Below, piece by piece: positions 7,929 through 16,929 of a stretch of 64,000 bases of DNA. Every line of letters begins with the position of its first letter. Position 1 is the stretch's first letter. The stretch is taken from assembly GCA_002708825.1 (NCBI GenBank), contig PAPF01000009.1, forward strand, positions 208,650 through 272,649, given 5' to 3'. Source of the DNA: Phyllobacteriaceae bacterium. Its GTDB lineage: Bacteria > Pseudomonadota > Alphaproteobacteria > Rhizobiales > Rhizobiaceae. The position numbers and the translations under genes are program-made. A model generated the notes under the pieces. The model was not told where the DNA came from, did not search any database, and saw nothing but the letters and a program-made list of their open reading frames with translations.

Positions 7929-8151
7929 CACTCCCAGTTCTCGCAGTTCGAAAGTGCGGCCGCCAACCCCGATTCGAGGCACAATACCTGCCCGTTTCGC
8001 ACATGCAAATGGCACTCGCCGAAATCTGGTTGCCCGAGCCGCGACGGAGATCCCCATCCGGTGATCGCCTTGGTTGCTCCAGCAGATCAGGGTGGGGAAC
8101 ATTCACCGGTGATGAACTGTTGACAAGGGTTGGGATACGAGGAGAGGAACG

Positions 8152-10113
8152 ATGTTTCGGCTTGGGAAGCGAAACGGTCGGGTCGAGCCGGGAGACCAGG
8201 AAAGACGTTTGCTTGAGGCCGCATCCGCACGACAGAACGACTTGCTGGTGATCACGCAAGCGCATCCGATCGATCACCCCTACGGACCGCGAATTGTCTA
8301 CGTCAATGAGGCATTTGAACGGGTTACCGGATACACGAGAGATGAGGTCATCGGGAATACGCCCAGGATTCTGCAAGGACCCAAGACCCAGAAAGCGGAA
8401 CTGGAAAGAATGCGGGCCGCCCTTGAAAAGGGTCAGGATGTTCGCGTCGAGGTCATCAATTATACCAAGGACGGGAAGGAATACTGGCTGGAAATCGATA
8501 TCGCGCCTGTCTGCGACGAGGATGGCCGCCTGACCCACTTCGTTGCCGTCCAGCGTGTGATCACGGACCGGAAGGAAGCTGAAGAGGCAAGAAGGATCAG
8601 TGAGGAGCGATTCGAACTGCTTTCGCGCGCGACGAGCGATCTCATATGGGATTGGGATATCGCGAGCGGATACGTCTGGTGGAATGAAGGCCTCAAGAAT
8701 CACTTCGGGTTCAACCCGGACGTTGTCCACAATGATCCGGAATTCTGGTTTCAGCACATTCATCCGGATGATCGCGAACGTGTAAGGCAGGAGTTCAACC
8801 AGATCCTCGCGAGTGACGGCAACCAGTACAGGAACGAGTATCGCTTTCTCAAGGCAGACGGATCCGTTCTGGTCGTTCGGGAGGAGGCATTCATCATTCG
8901 CGATTCGAAGGGTCTTGCCATCCGTGTGATCGGCAGCACGTCGGATGTGACAGCCGATCGCAAATTCTCGGAAAACGCGGCACAGGCGCAGAAGCTCGCG
9001 GCACTGGGCCAACTCACCGGCGGCATTGCGCACGACTTCAACAACCTGCTCACGGTCATCCTGGGCAATGCGGAGGTTCTGCTGGAAATCGGCCAGGAGG
9101 ACGAGCAGATCCGCAGCCTCTCCGAGGTCGTCATGACGGCCGGCCAGCGTGCTGCCGAATTGACGGACCGGCTTCTCTCGTTTGCAAGGCGGCAGGAACT
9201 TCAGCCGACGGTGACCAACGTCAACGAGACCATCGAGGGAATGCTGCCTCTGATCAGGCGATCGATCCGAGAGGATATCGTGGTTTCGACTGCGCTCTGT
9301 GATGACCCCTGGATGGCACTGATCGATCCGGGTCAATTGGAAGTGGCGCTCCTCAATCTTGTCCTCAATGCCAGAGACGCGATTCCCCGGGACGGGCGCA
9401 TCGTCATCGAAACGGGAAATACCGAACTGGACCCGGGATATGCTCTCGACCACCGCGAGGTGGTCCCCGGTGACTACGTCATGATCTGCGTGTCCGATGA
9501 TGGCAAGGGCATGTCGTATGAAACGATATCCCGAGCATTCGAGCCGTTCTTCACGACGAAGCCGGAAGGACGGGGAAGCGGCCTTGGCCTCAGCATGGTG
9601 TATGGATTTGTGAAGCAGTCCGGCGGCCACATAGACATCTACTCCGAGGTCGAGAAAGGTACGGCGATAAAGCTGTATTTTCCCCGTACCGAGGGGTCGC
9701 CGGGCAGGCGCCGCGTCGTCGACGAAGAATTGGAGGAGAATGGAAAGGAGCGGATACTCGTTGTTGAGGACGACCATCTCGTGCGCCACTTCGTGTGCTC
9801 GCAATTGTCATCACTCGGTTACGAGGTGGAAGCAGCAGGCTCTTCTGACGAGGCCATGAGAAGACTGTCTGAAGGCCCCGGTTTCGATCTCCTGTTCACG
9901 GATGTCGTCATGCCGGGCGGAAATGGGCAGGGGCTTGCTGAAAGCGCGCGCAAGATGCAGCCGGACCTGAAAATCCTGCTTACCTCGGGCTACACGGAGA
10001 GATATTTGACGCCACGGGAGAAAATCAGCGACCGCGCCGAACTCCTCAGCAAACCCTATAGCCGGCGGACCCTCGCAAGAACGGTACGCCAGGTCCTCGA
10101 TAGCCCTCTGTAG
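8152..10113 (+). CDS. hybrid histidine kinase: PAS-PAS-HisKA-HATPase-REC
   Basis: 653 codons, no transmembrane segments, so a cytoplasmic sensor. PAS1 (about 30-140) resembles a LOV domain, but the flavin-cysteine motif reads GNTPRILQ with Pro71 where photosensors have Cys, so blue-light adduct chemistry is not expected. PAS2 spans about 150-270. The H-box GGIAHDFNNLLTV carries His294. N, G1 and G2 boxes follow (NLVLNARDAI, VSDDGKGM, GRGSGLGLSMVYGFV). A C-terminal receiver (about 535-653) has VVEDD, Asp584 in FTDVVMPGG and Lys in LLSKPY. It is paired with the divergent OmpR-type regulator; the signal is unknown. Confidence 0.92.
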   Translation: MFRLGKRNGRVEPGDQERRLLEAASARQNDLLVITQAHPIDHPYGPRIVYVNEAFERVTGYTRDEVIGNTPRILQGPKTQKAELERMRAALEKGQDVRVEVINYTKDGKEYWLEIDIAPVCDEDGRLTHFVAVQRVITDRKEAEEARRISEERFELLSRATSDLIWDWDIASGYVWWNEGLKNHFGFNPDVVHNDPEFWFQHIHPDDRERVRQEFNQILASDGNQYRNEYRFLKADGSVLVVREEAFIIRDSKGLAIRVIGSTSDVTADRKFSENAAQAQKLAALGQLTGGIAHDFNNLLTVILGNAEVLLEIGQEDEQIRSLSEVVMTAGQRAAELTDRLLSFARRQELQPTVTNVNETIEGMLPLIRRSIREDIVVSTALCDDPWMALIDPGQLEVALLNLVLNARDAIPRDGRIVIETGNTELDPGYALDHREVVPGDYVMICVSDDGKGMSYETISRAFEPFFTTKPEGRGSGLGLSMVYGFVKQSGGHIDIYSEVEKGTAIKLYFPRTEGSPGRRRVVDEELEENGKERILVVEDDHLVRHFVCSQLSSLGYEVEAAGSSDEAMRRLSEGPGFDLLFTDVVMPGGNGQGLAESARKMQPDLKILLTSGYTERYLTPREKISDRAELLSKPYSRRTLARTVRQVLDSPL

Positions 10114-10244
10114 CTGAAACGAAATTCCCACCCCGGGTTCGCATTGGCGCTCCGGCATGGGCGCCGACGGGTTCGTTTACCCTTTTTAACTGGGCTCCGC
10201 CGGCAACGACAGCTAGAGCGTGGAGTGAAAGAAGGGTTCCAGCG

Positions 10245-10595
10245 ATGGAAGATCAAGCGAACAAAACCAGGTGCAAGGCCGATATTGAAGCAATCGAGGC
10301 GATTATCGTCGCAATGATTGCCAGATTGCAGGGCCTTGATCCTGCGACACGCACACTCCTGTCCCAGATTCTCGAAGAGGCATGCAGGTCAATAGAAGAC
10401 CGCGCTCGCAATGAGCCGGAAAATCGAATCCAGCTGTTTCTTGCCCTCAACAAGATCGAAGCCATTCACGATGCAGCCATGCAATCAGAAAATTCCTTCT
10501 CACAAGCAATACCGTTTCAACCGGATTCGGGAAAAATACAGAATGCGAATATTTTCTATTTGAATCAATATCGTGAATGTTATGGCAATGATTGA
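10245..10595 (+). CDS. hypothetical small protein
   Basis: 116 codons, mainly helical in the first 85 residues (IEAIIVAMIARLQGL, LLSQILEEACRSIEDRA), with a polar C-terminal tail ending NQYRECYGND. No motif is recognised and no signal peptide or membrane segment is seen. Base composition is lower in GC than neighbouring genes in its 3' third. It lies 131 bases after the hybrid kinase on the same strand and could be a co-regulated small partner, but nothing shows it. An acceptable ribosome site (GAAGGG) precedes the ATG. Confidence 0.5.
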   Translation: MEDQANKTRCKADIEAIEAIIVAMIARLQGLDPATRTLLSQILEEACRSIEDRARNEPENRIQLFLALNKIEAIHDAAMQSENSFSQAIPFQPDSGKIQNANIFYLNQYRECYGND

Positions 10596-10622
10596 ATGGA
10601 AGTCAATCGCCGTGTGCATTGC

Positions 10623-10715
10623 TTGAGCGCCGATGAAATCGCCGAAGGTATCCTTTGGGCATTGTACAAGCCGGCGCACCTTTGTGTCGCGAAACTTGAG
10701 ATAACCGCCACCGAA
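10623..10715 (+). pseudogene. C-terminal fragment of an SDR gene
   Basis: About 31 codons reading SADEIAEGILWALYKPAHL followed by CVAKLEIT match the end of YdfG-type short-chain dehydrogenases, where the pattern is (S/T)(A/E)(D/E)(D/E)(I/V)AE..x..L..PAH(V/L).(V/I)..(L/I)E. No Rossmann or YxxxK region precedes it, so only the tail survives, inside a 91-codon open frame with no other recognisable content. Confidence 0.5.
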
Positions 10716-10735
10716 CATGTCATCGGCGGGGTTCG

Positions 10736-10868
10736 CTACAAGGGAATGCAGGGACGCTGCAATTCGCCCATGCCCGGCGTGTCGAGGACGAGGAAGCCGC
10801 CGGTGGTCGACCTCGCGAACACGATGTGCGCCATGGAGGCGTGCCGGGCAGAAAGGCAGCGTAGTCGC
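10736..10868 (-). pseudogene. fragment of ribosome-maturation GTPase RsgA (EngC)
   Basis: On the minus strand a frame ending at 10736 reads ARHASMAHIVFA, then TTGGFLVLDTPGMGELQRP. This matches the G2-G3 region of RsgA (RHTTxHxE..., then a GG-(I/V)DTPGMRELQ pattern). The G1 P-loop, NKxD motif and zinc-binding tail are absent. At about 40 codons it is a relic, and together with the adjacent SDR tail and truncated MerR it marks a decayed segment. Confidence 0.5.
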
Positions 10869-10874
10869 TGACCA

Positions 10875-11411
10875 TCACCAGAGCCTTGGATCATCGAAGC
10901 CGGCGACGCAGGCCGAAGGGCCCTTGAGCGGCGTCAGGGGGGCGTCGCGCAGCGACTGGCCCAGCCAGCCTTCGGGATGCTGCAACTTGTGGGGTGCGGG
11001 GATGGTGGCCTCGGTCACCGGCTTGAACCCCACACGCCCGTAGAAGGCCGGGTCGCCATAGGTCACGGCAATGTCGACGCCCTCGCCGCGCAGGAGGTCC
11101 AGGCCGTGGGTGATCAGAGCCTGCCCGATGCCCTCGCCCTGGCGATCCGTCGCGACGGCCACGGGCGAAAGCATGAAGACAGTGCGGGTGTCGTCGAAGG
11201 CAAGCCGTGTGAAGAGGATCGCGCCGGCCAGCACGCCGTCGTCCCACGCGGTGACAACGCGCAACGCATCAGGCGGCGTCCCGGTCATCAGGCGGCGAAC
11301 GAGATCGCCGATCAGGGCCCCTTCCCCTGCCCCTTCCGAGGCCGTGAAAGTCGCCTCGAAGAGCGCCGCAATGGCCTCGGCGTGGGGGATGAAATCCTCG
11401 ATAAAGTCCAT
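10875..11411 (-). CDS. GNAT family N-acetyltransferase
   Basis: 178 codons from ATG 11411, which has GGAGG eight bases upstream; an in-frame ATG at 11426 lacks a good site. The acetyl-CoA motif A is clear: LSPVAVATDRQGEGIGQALI (the R/Q-x-x-G-x-G/A loop), followed by VTYGDPAFYGRVGFKPV, typical of YhbS-like GNAT enzymes that acetylate small molecules or peptides. It is an intact gene in a decayed neighbourhood. Its upstream partner is a truncated merR reading in the same direction and overlapping its start, so the promoter at 11655-11685 probably drives it. Confidence 0.88.
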   Translation of the reverse strand: MDFIEDFIPHAEAIAALFEATFTASEGAGEGALIGDLVRRLMTGTPPDALRVVTAWDDGVLAGAILFTRLAFDDTRTVFMLSPVAVATDRQGEGIGQALITHGLDLLRGEGVDIAVTYGDPAFYGRVGFKPVTEATIPAPHKLQHPEGWLGQSLRDAPLTPLKGPSACVAGFDDPRLW

Positions 11412-11614
11412 GTTGCGATCCTCCATTGCGCAATCGGGCTCAGACCGCCTGCCTGAAGCTGTTGCAGCAGCTGCAGCCGCTGGCGATCAGCCTCGGTGTA
11501 CAAGCGATAGCCGTTTGCCTGCCGCTTGCCCTTCAGCAGTCCGAGTTTCTCGTAGTAGAGCAGCGTTGCGCGCGACAGGCCCACGCTCTCCGCCAATTGC
11601 GAAATCCGATACAT
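11312..11614 (-). pseudogene. truncated MerR family regulator
   Basis: From ATG 11614 the first 58 codons form an excellent MerR DNA-binding domain: MYRISQLAESVGLSRATLLY, then YEKLGL, GKRQANGYRLYTEADRQRL and QLLQQLQAGGL. Homology ends abruptly there; full-length relatives continue with TLKEC and a dimerisation coil plus effector domain. The frame runs on for 42 unrelated codons overlapping the start of the GNAT gene. The break looks like a deletion that fused the merR 5' end to sequence before the acetyltransferase. A 100-residue HTH-only product might still be made, but without the dimerisation helix. Confidence 0.7.
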
Positions 11615-11654
11615 CTGCCACGCCAGACCTTGAGTGAGCCATGAACACCATGTT

Positions 11655-11685
11655 GTCATAAGGTGTGAAGCCATAGACAGGTCAA
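11655..11685 (-). promoter_or_regulatory. MerR-type promoter with 19-bp spacer
   Basis: On the minus strand, TTGACC (11685-11680) and TATGAC (11660-11655) are separated by exactly 19 bases. A long 19-bp spacer between near-consensus -35 and -10 hexamers is the hallmark of promoters twisted open by MerR-family activators. It lies 40 bases upstream of the truncated merR start, the expected position for autoregulation. Confidence 0.55.
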
Positions 11686-11855
11686 GCGTGAGAATGCTGA
11701 GGGGATCTGCGTTTTGCTGCGGGTTCGGTGATTTCGCGGACTGCGTACATCGGACACAACAGGGAAGCATGGCTCCCCGACATCATTCCCGCATGTATTA
11801 CGGCCAGGCAAAATGCCGGTTTTCCGGCTGAAGACCCTGTTGAAGCAGGCTGGAA

Positions 11856-12638
11856 TCACTGCCCGGTGAAGACCGGCTTTCGCCCTTGCAGGCTCGCTGC
11901 CACGCCCTCATCGGCATCGGCGGTCCACTCGAACGCCTCGCGTAGTTCGAAGGCCAGTTTCCGGGCCGCCACTTCGCCGCTTTCCCGCCTCAGCCGGACA
12001 ATCCGTTTCGCTCCACGCAGAGCAAAGGGTCCGTTTCCCGCCAGGGTCCCGGCAAGATCGCGCAATGCGTCAAGAAGTTCGTCGGACGGAACCACACGAT
12101 TGACAAGGCCGATCCTTTCCATCTCGGAGCTATCGACGGGCCGGGCAGAACAGATCAGTTCCAATGCCTTCGCGTCGCCGACAATCGCGGGAAGACGAAA
12201 GGGCGCGCCGGCGCCCGGAAAGCATCCCCATTTCGCTTCAGGCCAGGAAAGGGAACTGTGGCTTGCCGCGATGCGCATGTCACAGGCCAGCGCCATTTCC
12301 GCGGCCCCGGCACGCACCTCGCCGTTGAACCCCGCGACGACGATCTGCGGCAGCGCCTCGATGGCATCGAACACGTCATTGGCCGTACGCACCAGGTCCA
12401 GCACGCCTTCCTTGCCCAATGCCTCCTTCAAGGACGGGGTGAGCAGGCCGGTCGAGAAGAATTCCCGCCCCGCCCCGGTGACCGTCACGACATGGACGGT
12501 GGGATCGTCCTTCAACCGGCGGCAGATGTCGCGCAGTCCATGCAGCACCTCACGGCTCAACCGGTTCCCCTCGTCCTGGCCGTCAATCGTGACATGAAAC
12601 ACGCCGCCCGACGTTTCCGTTTTCAAACCGCCCGCCAT
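11856..12638 (-). CDS. enoyl-CoA hydratase/isomerase family protein
   Basis: 260 codons from ATG 12638 (GAGGAG six bases upstream). The crotonase fold is recognisable: VVTVTGAGREFFSTG (the FSxG oxyanion region), IVVAGFNGEVRAGAAEMALACDMRIA (second oxyanion segment) and LPAIVGDAKALELICSARPV. The usual catalytic Glu pair is not obvious: where hydratases have G-x-G-E(L/V), this protein has SLSWPEAKWG and FPGAGAPFRLP. It may catalyse isomerisation or another crotonase reaction rather than hydration. It lies 60 bases downstream of the enolase-superfamily gene on the same strand, probably in one operon. Confidence 0.82.
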   Translation of the reverse strand: MAGGLKTETSGGVFHVTIDGQDEGNRLSREVLHGLRDICRRLKDDPTVHVVTVTGAGREFFSTGLLTPSLKEALGKEGVLDLVRTANDVFDAIEALPQIVVAGFNGEVRAGAAEMALACDMRIAASHSSLSWPEAKWGCFPGAGAPFRLPAIVGDAKALELICSARPVDSSEMERIGLVNRVVPSDELLDALRDLAGTLAGNGPFALRGAKRIVRLRRESGEVAARKLAFELREAFEWTADADEGVAASLQGRKPVFTGQ

Positions 12639-12698
12639 GTTGATCTCCTCCTCACCCGATTGCATCAACGCGCCTGCAAGTTGAGATAGTCCCTGAAC

Positions 12699-13817
12699 TC
12701 AGGCGTCCTGAAAGACCTCCGGCGAAATATCGACGCCCAAACCCGGCCTGGTGGGCTTGAGGAGTTCGCAGTTCTCGACCGCCAGATCGCCTTGCATCAG
12801 CGGATCATCGAGTCGCAGGAAGCCGTTCATTTCACCTGGCAATTTAAGGTTGGGCAGCGAGAAAGCGAAATGGGCTTCGGCGGAATTGGCGACCATGCCG
12901 GCCAGCCCGTTGCCGATGGTCATCGGCATCCCCGCCGCCTGCACAATCGCGGCGATCTTGCGTGCGGGAAAAATCCCGCCGACTTTCATCAGCTTGATCT
13001 TGATCGCATCGGCAGCGCGGCGTTCCACGATCCGCAAGGCGTCCTGCGGTGTGCGCACCGCTTCATCGGCAATGATCGGGGAATCGATTGCGGCCGATAT
13101 GCGCGCCAGACCCTCGACATCCCAATCGGCAACCGGTTGCTCGAAGGCGTTCGCACCGGCCTTTTCCAGCGCGCGAATGTGAACGATCGCGGTATCGGCC
13201 CGGAAGCCCGCCATATGCAGCGACTGGCTGAAATCGACACCGATGAAAACGTCCTTGCCAACCGCATCGCGCACCGCGGAAATGTTTGCGATGTCCTGGT
13301 CGAGCGTGCCGCCGACGCGCAGGTTGATGTATTTGAATCCATTCTCGACAAAACCCCTTGCCTGTCCTGCCAACTCGTCCGGCGGCAGGATTCCAAGGTG
13401 CGGTGCGCATAGCGGTATGCGCTCGCGGGCGGCACCGCCGATCACTTCCATGACGGGGCGGCCAATCATCTTGCCTATGAGATCGTGGCAGGCCAGGTCG
13501 ACTGTCGCATGGGCATAAAGATGCCCGCGCGCGGCGCGCTGCATGCGCTCATGCATGGCTTCCAGGTCAAACGGGTTCGTGCCGACGAGAACCGGTTTGA
13601 GCTTGCGCTCCACGACCTGTGAGATCGTCTCCAGGTACTCTTCGTAGGGCGAGTACAACGCGGCACTGGTTGAACTTTGTCCGTAGCCGGTGATCCCCTC
13701 GTCGGTCTCGACAACCGTGATGACCGAGGTCGTCACCTTCCTGTTCACCAGGGCGGTGATATAGGGGTAACGCATCGGCACTTCGGCGGTATAGGTGCGG
13801 ATATCGGTAATCTTCAT
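12699..13817 (-). CDS. enolase superfamily protein (muconate cycloisomerase / mandelate racemase-like)
   Basis: 372 codons with a perfect ribosome site (AGGAGG-ATCAC-ATG). The N-terminal capping domain covers about 1-120 and the TIM barrel 125-360. Metal ligands are Asp195 (GVDFSQ), Glu226 (FEQP) and Asp251 (ADEAV). The beta-6 lysine segment AIKIKLMKVGG (Lys273, 275, 278) is typical of the MLE subgroup. The usual KxK at the end of beta-2 reads Asn165-Leu-Arg167 (YINLRVGG), so one acid/base lysine pair is missing and the reaction is not standard 1,1-proton transfer. It is upstream of a crotonase-family gene; together they may process a carboxylic-acid substrate. Confidence 0.88.
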   Translation of the reverse strand: MKITDIRTYTAEVPMRYPYITALVNRKVTTSVITVVETDEGITGYGQSSTSAALYSPYEEYLETISQVVERKLKPVLVGTNPFDLEAMHERMQRAARGHLYAHATVDLACHDLIGKMIGRPVMEVIGGAARERIPLCAPHLGILPPDELAGQARGFVENGFKYINLRVGGTLDQDIANISAVRDAVGKDVFIGVDFSQSLHMAGFRADTAIVHIRALEKAGANAFEQPVADWDVEGLARISAAIDSPIIADEAVRTPQDALRIVERRAADAIKIKLMKVGGIFPARKIAAIVQAAGMPMTIGNGLAGMVANSAEAHFAFSLPNLKLPGEMNGFLRLDDPLMQGDLAVENCELLKPTRPGLGVDISPEVFQDA

Positions 13818-14114
13818 GTGATCCTCCTTGAACCGGGAACGCGCAGTTCAGTCGTTTGCGATCGCTTGCAGAAACAATGTGATCGATCAGCCCACCCGAG
13901 CGACACAGGCCGCACGATGCTCGCTCGCGACCATGGGTCACGGGAACCGGTGGGTGGTAGCGCTATGCACTGAATGGCAATTCCCTCCATGGTTCGATCC
14001 GGATTTGCGCTGCATGAAGCAGGCGGATGATCTCGCCACAGAATGTTTCGTCGCGGAACCGTGATTCATGCATAGCCGCTTTAACCGTTGGTGTTTGACA
14101 ACGGGGAACCTGCC

Positions 14115-15650
14115 GTGTCAGCCGCCATCGTCTTGCTCCAGGCCCGCGCATGCGGGCTGCGGCCCCTCGCACCGCCGGAATTGAAGATCGAGGCCTTCGG
14201 CACTACGTCACCGCGCATGGCATTGGAATTCAGAACCCCGGTCGGTCCCGTCCTGGTCCTCGACGATGTGTCGGACGGCGCCCTGCATCTTTCGGCCTTG
14301 TTCGTCATCGCGAAGGATGAACAGCCGCCACCGGTCGTCGCGCCCGATGGCGAAGCACCCGCCGTTCTCCTCTCCGGTTACGACCATGCGGCCGTCTGGC
14401 GTGCCCGGTTCACGCTCCCGGCTGACCGGCCTTCGGCCTATTCCTGGAACGACACGACCTACGAGGTCGCCAGCGACATTGGCGGCGACCTGAGGCTGGC
14501 CTACGTGTCCTGCAACGGCGAAGAGACGGGGGACATGGACCGTGAAGGCTCCGAACGGAACGCCATGTGGAACCGGTTGCGCGACGAACACCGGCGCCGG
14601 CCTTTTGCACTCATGCTGCACGGCGGAGACCAGATCTATGCCGACGAACTCACCGAGGGCCATGAACTCAGCCGCGACTGGCCGGAGCGCATCCCGCGCG
14701 ATCCTTCACGCGCAGCGCTGGCCGATCTGGGTCATCATCTGCGTGAACGGTTCTTCGAACGCTATTGCGCGCTCTATTCGGCACCGCAATTCGCATGGCT
14801 TGCGGCGCGCGTACCGTCGCTCATGCAGTGGGACGACCATGATATCTGCGACGGCTGGGGGTCGCTTCGCCGTACACGCACCTGTTCCCCGGTGGGACAG
14901 AAATTGTTCGCCGTCGCGCGCGAGAGTTGCCTCGTTTTTCAGCATGCCGCGAGCGATGGCGACCTGCCCGCCCGGTTCTCCAACCTGGCAGGCCAACATC
15001 TTGGCTGGGCAATTCATGGACCCGGTCTGCGCATCCTTGCACCCGACATGCGGTCCGAACGCACGCGGCGCCAGATCATGGGAACAGGTGGTTGGGCGAT
15101 GATGGAGGCCGAGGCGAAGCGCGAAGTGCACGGCCGGACCTTGCTGATGTCCAGCGTGCCCTTGCTTGGACCCCGGTTGTCGCTGCTCGAGACGGTCATG
15201 GTCCTGATCCCGCGGATGCAGAAATACGAAGACGATCTGCGCGACCAGTGGCAGAGCCGCGCCCATCGCGACGAGTGGCGGCGCATGCTGCGGCTGGTCG
15301 GCAACCTTGCGGGAAAGGACGGCCACGACATCACATCCATATCCGGCGAAATTCACCTGGCGACCCGCGCCGTGATGGAATTCGGGGACGGACTGCACCT
15401 CAACCAGTTGGTCGCCTCCGGTATCGCGCATCGTGCTCCGCCAAGGGGTTGGGCACGCTTTCTCGGTGCGCTTTCGTGGCTGGGCGAAGACCCGCTGCCG
15501 GAATATCCGATTCGCATCGAGCGCCTCCCCGGCCAAGCCAACCGCTACGTCGCCGAGCGGAATTATCTCATCCTCGAACGAACCGGCGGACAATGGAACG
15601 CCCGTTGGGATCTTGAAAAAAGCGGCATGACGCCGCCGCTGGCGCTGTGA
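14115..15650 (+). CDS. PhoD-like metallophosphatase
   Basis: About 511 codons. The PhoD-type metallophosphoesterase core is seen: LAYVSCNG, LHGGDQIYADEL (metal-binding Asp), MQWDDHDICDGWGS and SGEIHLATRA near the C-terminus. These motifs group it with bacterial PhoD-like alkaline phosphatase/phosphodiesterases. There is no obvious signal or Tat peptide, unlike secreted PhoD, so a cytoplasmic role is likely. GTG 14115 is preferred because GGGGAA lies seven bases upstream; TTG 14088 and GTG 14091 would extend it by eight or nine residues. It is divergent from the enolase-superfamily operon; no operon partner. Confidence 0.85.
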   Translation: MSAAIVLLQARACGLRPLAPPELKIEAFGTTSPRMALEFRTPVGPVLVLDDVSDGALHLSALFVIAKDEQPPPVVAPDGEAPAVLLSGYDHAAVWRARFTLPADRPSAYSWNDTTYEVASDIGGDLRLAYVSCNGEETGDMDREGSERNAMWNRLRDEHRRRPFALMLHGGDQIYADELTEGHELSRDWPERIPRDPSRAALADLGHHLRERFFERYCALYSAPQFAWLAARVPSLMQWDDHDICDGWGSLRRTRTCSPVGQKLFAVARESCLVFQHAASDGDLPARFSNLAGQHLGWAIHGPGLRILAPDMRSERTRRQIMGTGGWAMMEAEAKREVHGRTLLMSSVPLLGPRLSLLETVMVLIPRMQKYEDDLRDQWQSRAHRDEWRRMLRLVGNLAGKDGHDITSISGEIHLATRAVMEFGDGLHLNQLVASGIAHRAPPRGWARFLGALSWLGEDPLPEYPIRIERLPGQANRYVAERNYLILERTGGQWNARWDLEKSGMTPPLAL

Positions 15651-15884
15651 TTGTGCATGCTGGCCCTTTTCCGCGAGGGCGCTCGGGACTGGCGGATGGC
15701 GCCGCGTCCGGCGTACCATTGCGCCGGTTACAGATACGCGATAATCCAGCCGCCTGCCGGGGCACCTTGATCCCTGCAGGGTTTCCGGGGCAGTTTGCCC
15801 TCCTTCACAGGAAACCCGCGTTTCCTTCGGGATTCTTTCGGGCCGGCACCCGCGCCGCCAATCAATCCAGACAGGAGCCTCGCC

Positions 15885-16877
15885 ATGGACGGATTTTCGC
15901 TGCTCGAGCTTTCGCCAATCCCGGAAGGCCTGGAGGCGGCAGATGCAATCGCCAATACGATCGATCTTGCCATCAAGGCGGAGGCCTTCGGCTATGACCG
16001 GTTCTGGCTGGCCGAGCATCACAACATCGCCGGTATTGCAAGCACGGCGACTGCCGTCCTGATCGGCAGGATCGCGGCCGCAACCCGGACAATGCGTGTC
16101 GGGTCCGGCGGGATCATGCTGCCCAACCATGCCCCGCTCATCGTCGCCGAGCAATTCGGGACCCTGGCAACCCTGTTTCCGGACCGCATCGATCTTGGCC
16201 TGGGGCGTGCGCCCGGCGGCGATGCCAACACCGTGCGCGCGCTGCGGCGCTACATGGAACAGGCCGACAGTTTTCCCCATGACGTCATGGAAGTGCTGTC
16301 ATATCTGGGGGATATGCCGGAAGACGCCCCGGTCCGTGCGATCCCTGGCACCGGCACGCATGTTCCGGTCTGGATTCTCGGATCCAGCCTGTACGGCGCG
16401 CAACTGGCGGCCCATCTGGGCCTGCCATATGCCTTTGCCTCGCATTTCGCGCCTCAGGCGCTTGCAGATGCCCTGGCGGTCTATCGCGGCAATTTCCGTC
16501 CCTCGGAGTGGCTACAGAAACCCCGTGTCATGATTGCAGCCAGCACCTGTGCCGCGGACACCGATGAGGAAGCGGAATTCCTGCGCTCGTCCCAGATCCT
16601 GTCCTTTGCCAGGCGCCTGACAGGGCAGCGCGGAAAACTGCCAAGGCCGATGGAGAACGTGGCGGCCACGATCCCGCCTCACATCATGGCGCGGGTCAAT
16701 GAAGACCTGGCGGTATCGGCTTTCGGCGCCCCTGAAACACTGCGCAACGCTTTCAGCGCGATCATCGCGAAACATGCCCCGGACGAACTCATCGTCACAA
16801 GCTGGATTCACGATCACGCGGCGCGGGTCCGCTCCTTCGAGATTACTGCTCAAGTGCTGGCAAGCCTGCGTCAGTGA
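15885..16877 (+). CDS. LLM class flavin-dependent oxidoreductase (MsnO8 type)
   Basis: 330 codons from ATG 15885 with AGGAG eight bases upstream. It begins [19 protein letters not shown], the MsnO8-family start, then [15 protein letters not shown] and [20 protein letters not shown], the bacterial-luciferase-like barrel that binds reduced FMN or F420. The family uses reduced flavin and oxygen to oxidise small organic substrates; this member's substrate is unknown. The stop at 16877 converges on the ene reductase gene 52 bases away. The length is standard for the family. Confidence 0.88.
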   Translation: MDGFSLLELSPIPEGLEAADAIANTIDLAIKAEAFGYDRFWLAEHHNIAGIASTATAVLIGRIAAATRTMRVGSGGIMLPNHAPLIVAEQFGTLATLFPDRIDLGLGRAPGGDANTVRALRRYMEQADSFPHDVMEVLSYLGDMPEDAPVRAIPGTGTHVPVWILGSSLYGAQLAAHLGLPYAFASHFAPQALADALAVYRGNFRPSEWLQKPRVMIAASTCAADTDEEAEFLRSSQILSFARRLTGQRGKLPRPMENVAATIPPHIMARVNEDLAVSAFGAPETLRNAFSAIIAKHAPDELIVTSWIHDHAARVRSFEITAQVLASLRQ

Positions 16878-16929
16878 TCGTTGCAAACAGGCGATGGCAG
16901 GCGGTGACTGTCTCGCCTTCCCGGCCTTG

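Noticed and set aside
8058-8113. Direct repeat CCGGTGAT in the gap between the OmpR-type regulator and the kinase
   Set aside because: Only eight bases with no symmetry or repeat-phasing support; chance is likely.
10176-10191. TTTACCCTTTTTAAC as a CtrA site before the 116-codon gene
   Set aside because: The half-sites are one base too close and one is imperfect.
13828-14064. 78-codon plus-strand open frame between the enolase-superfamily and PhoD-like genes
   Set aside because: No ribosome site or recognisable family; it overlaps the promoter region of two divergent genes. A decayed gene cannot be excluded.
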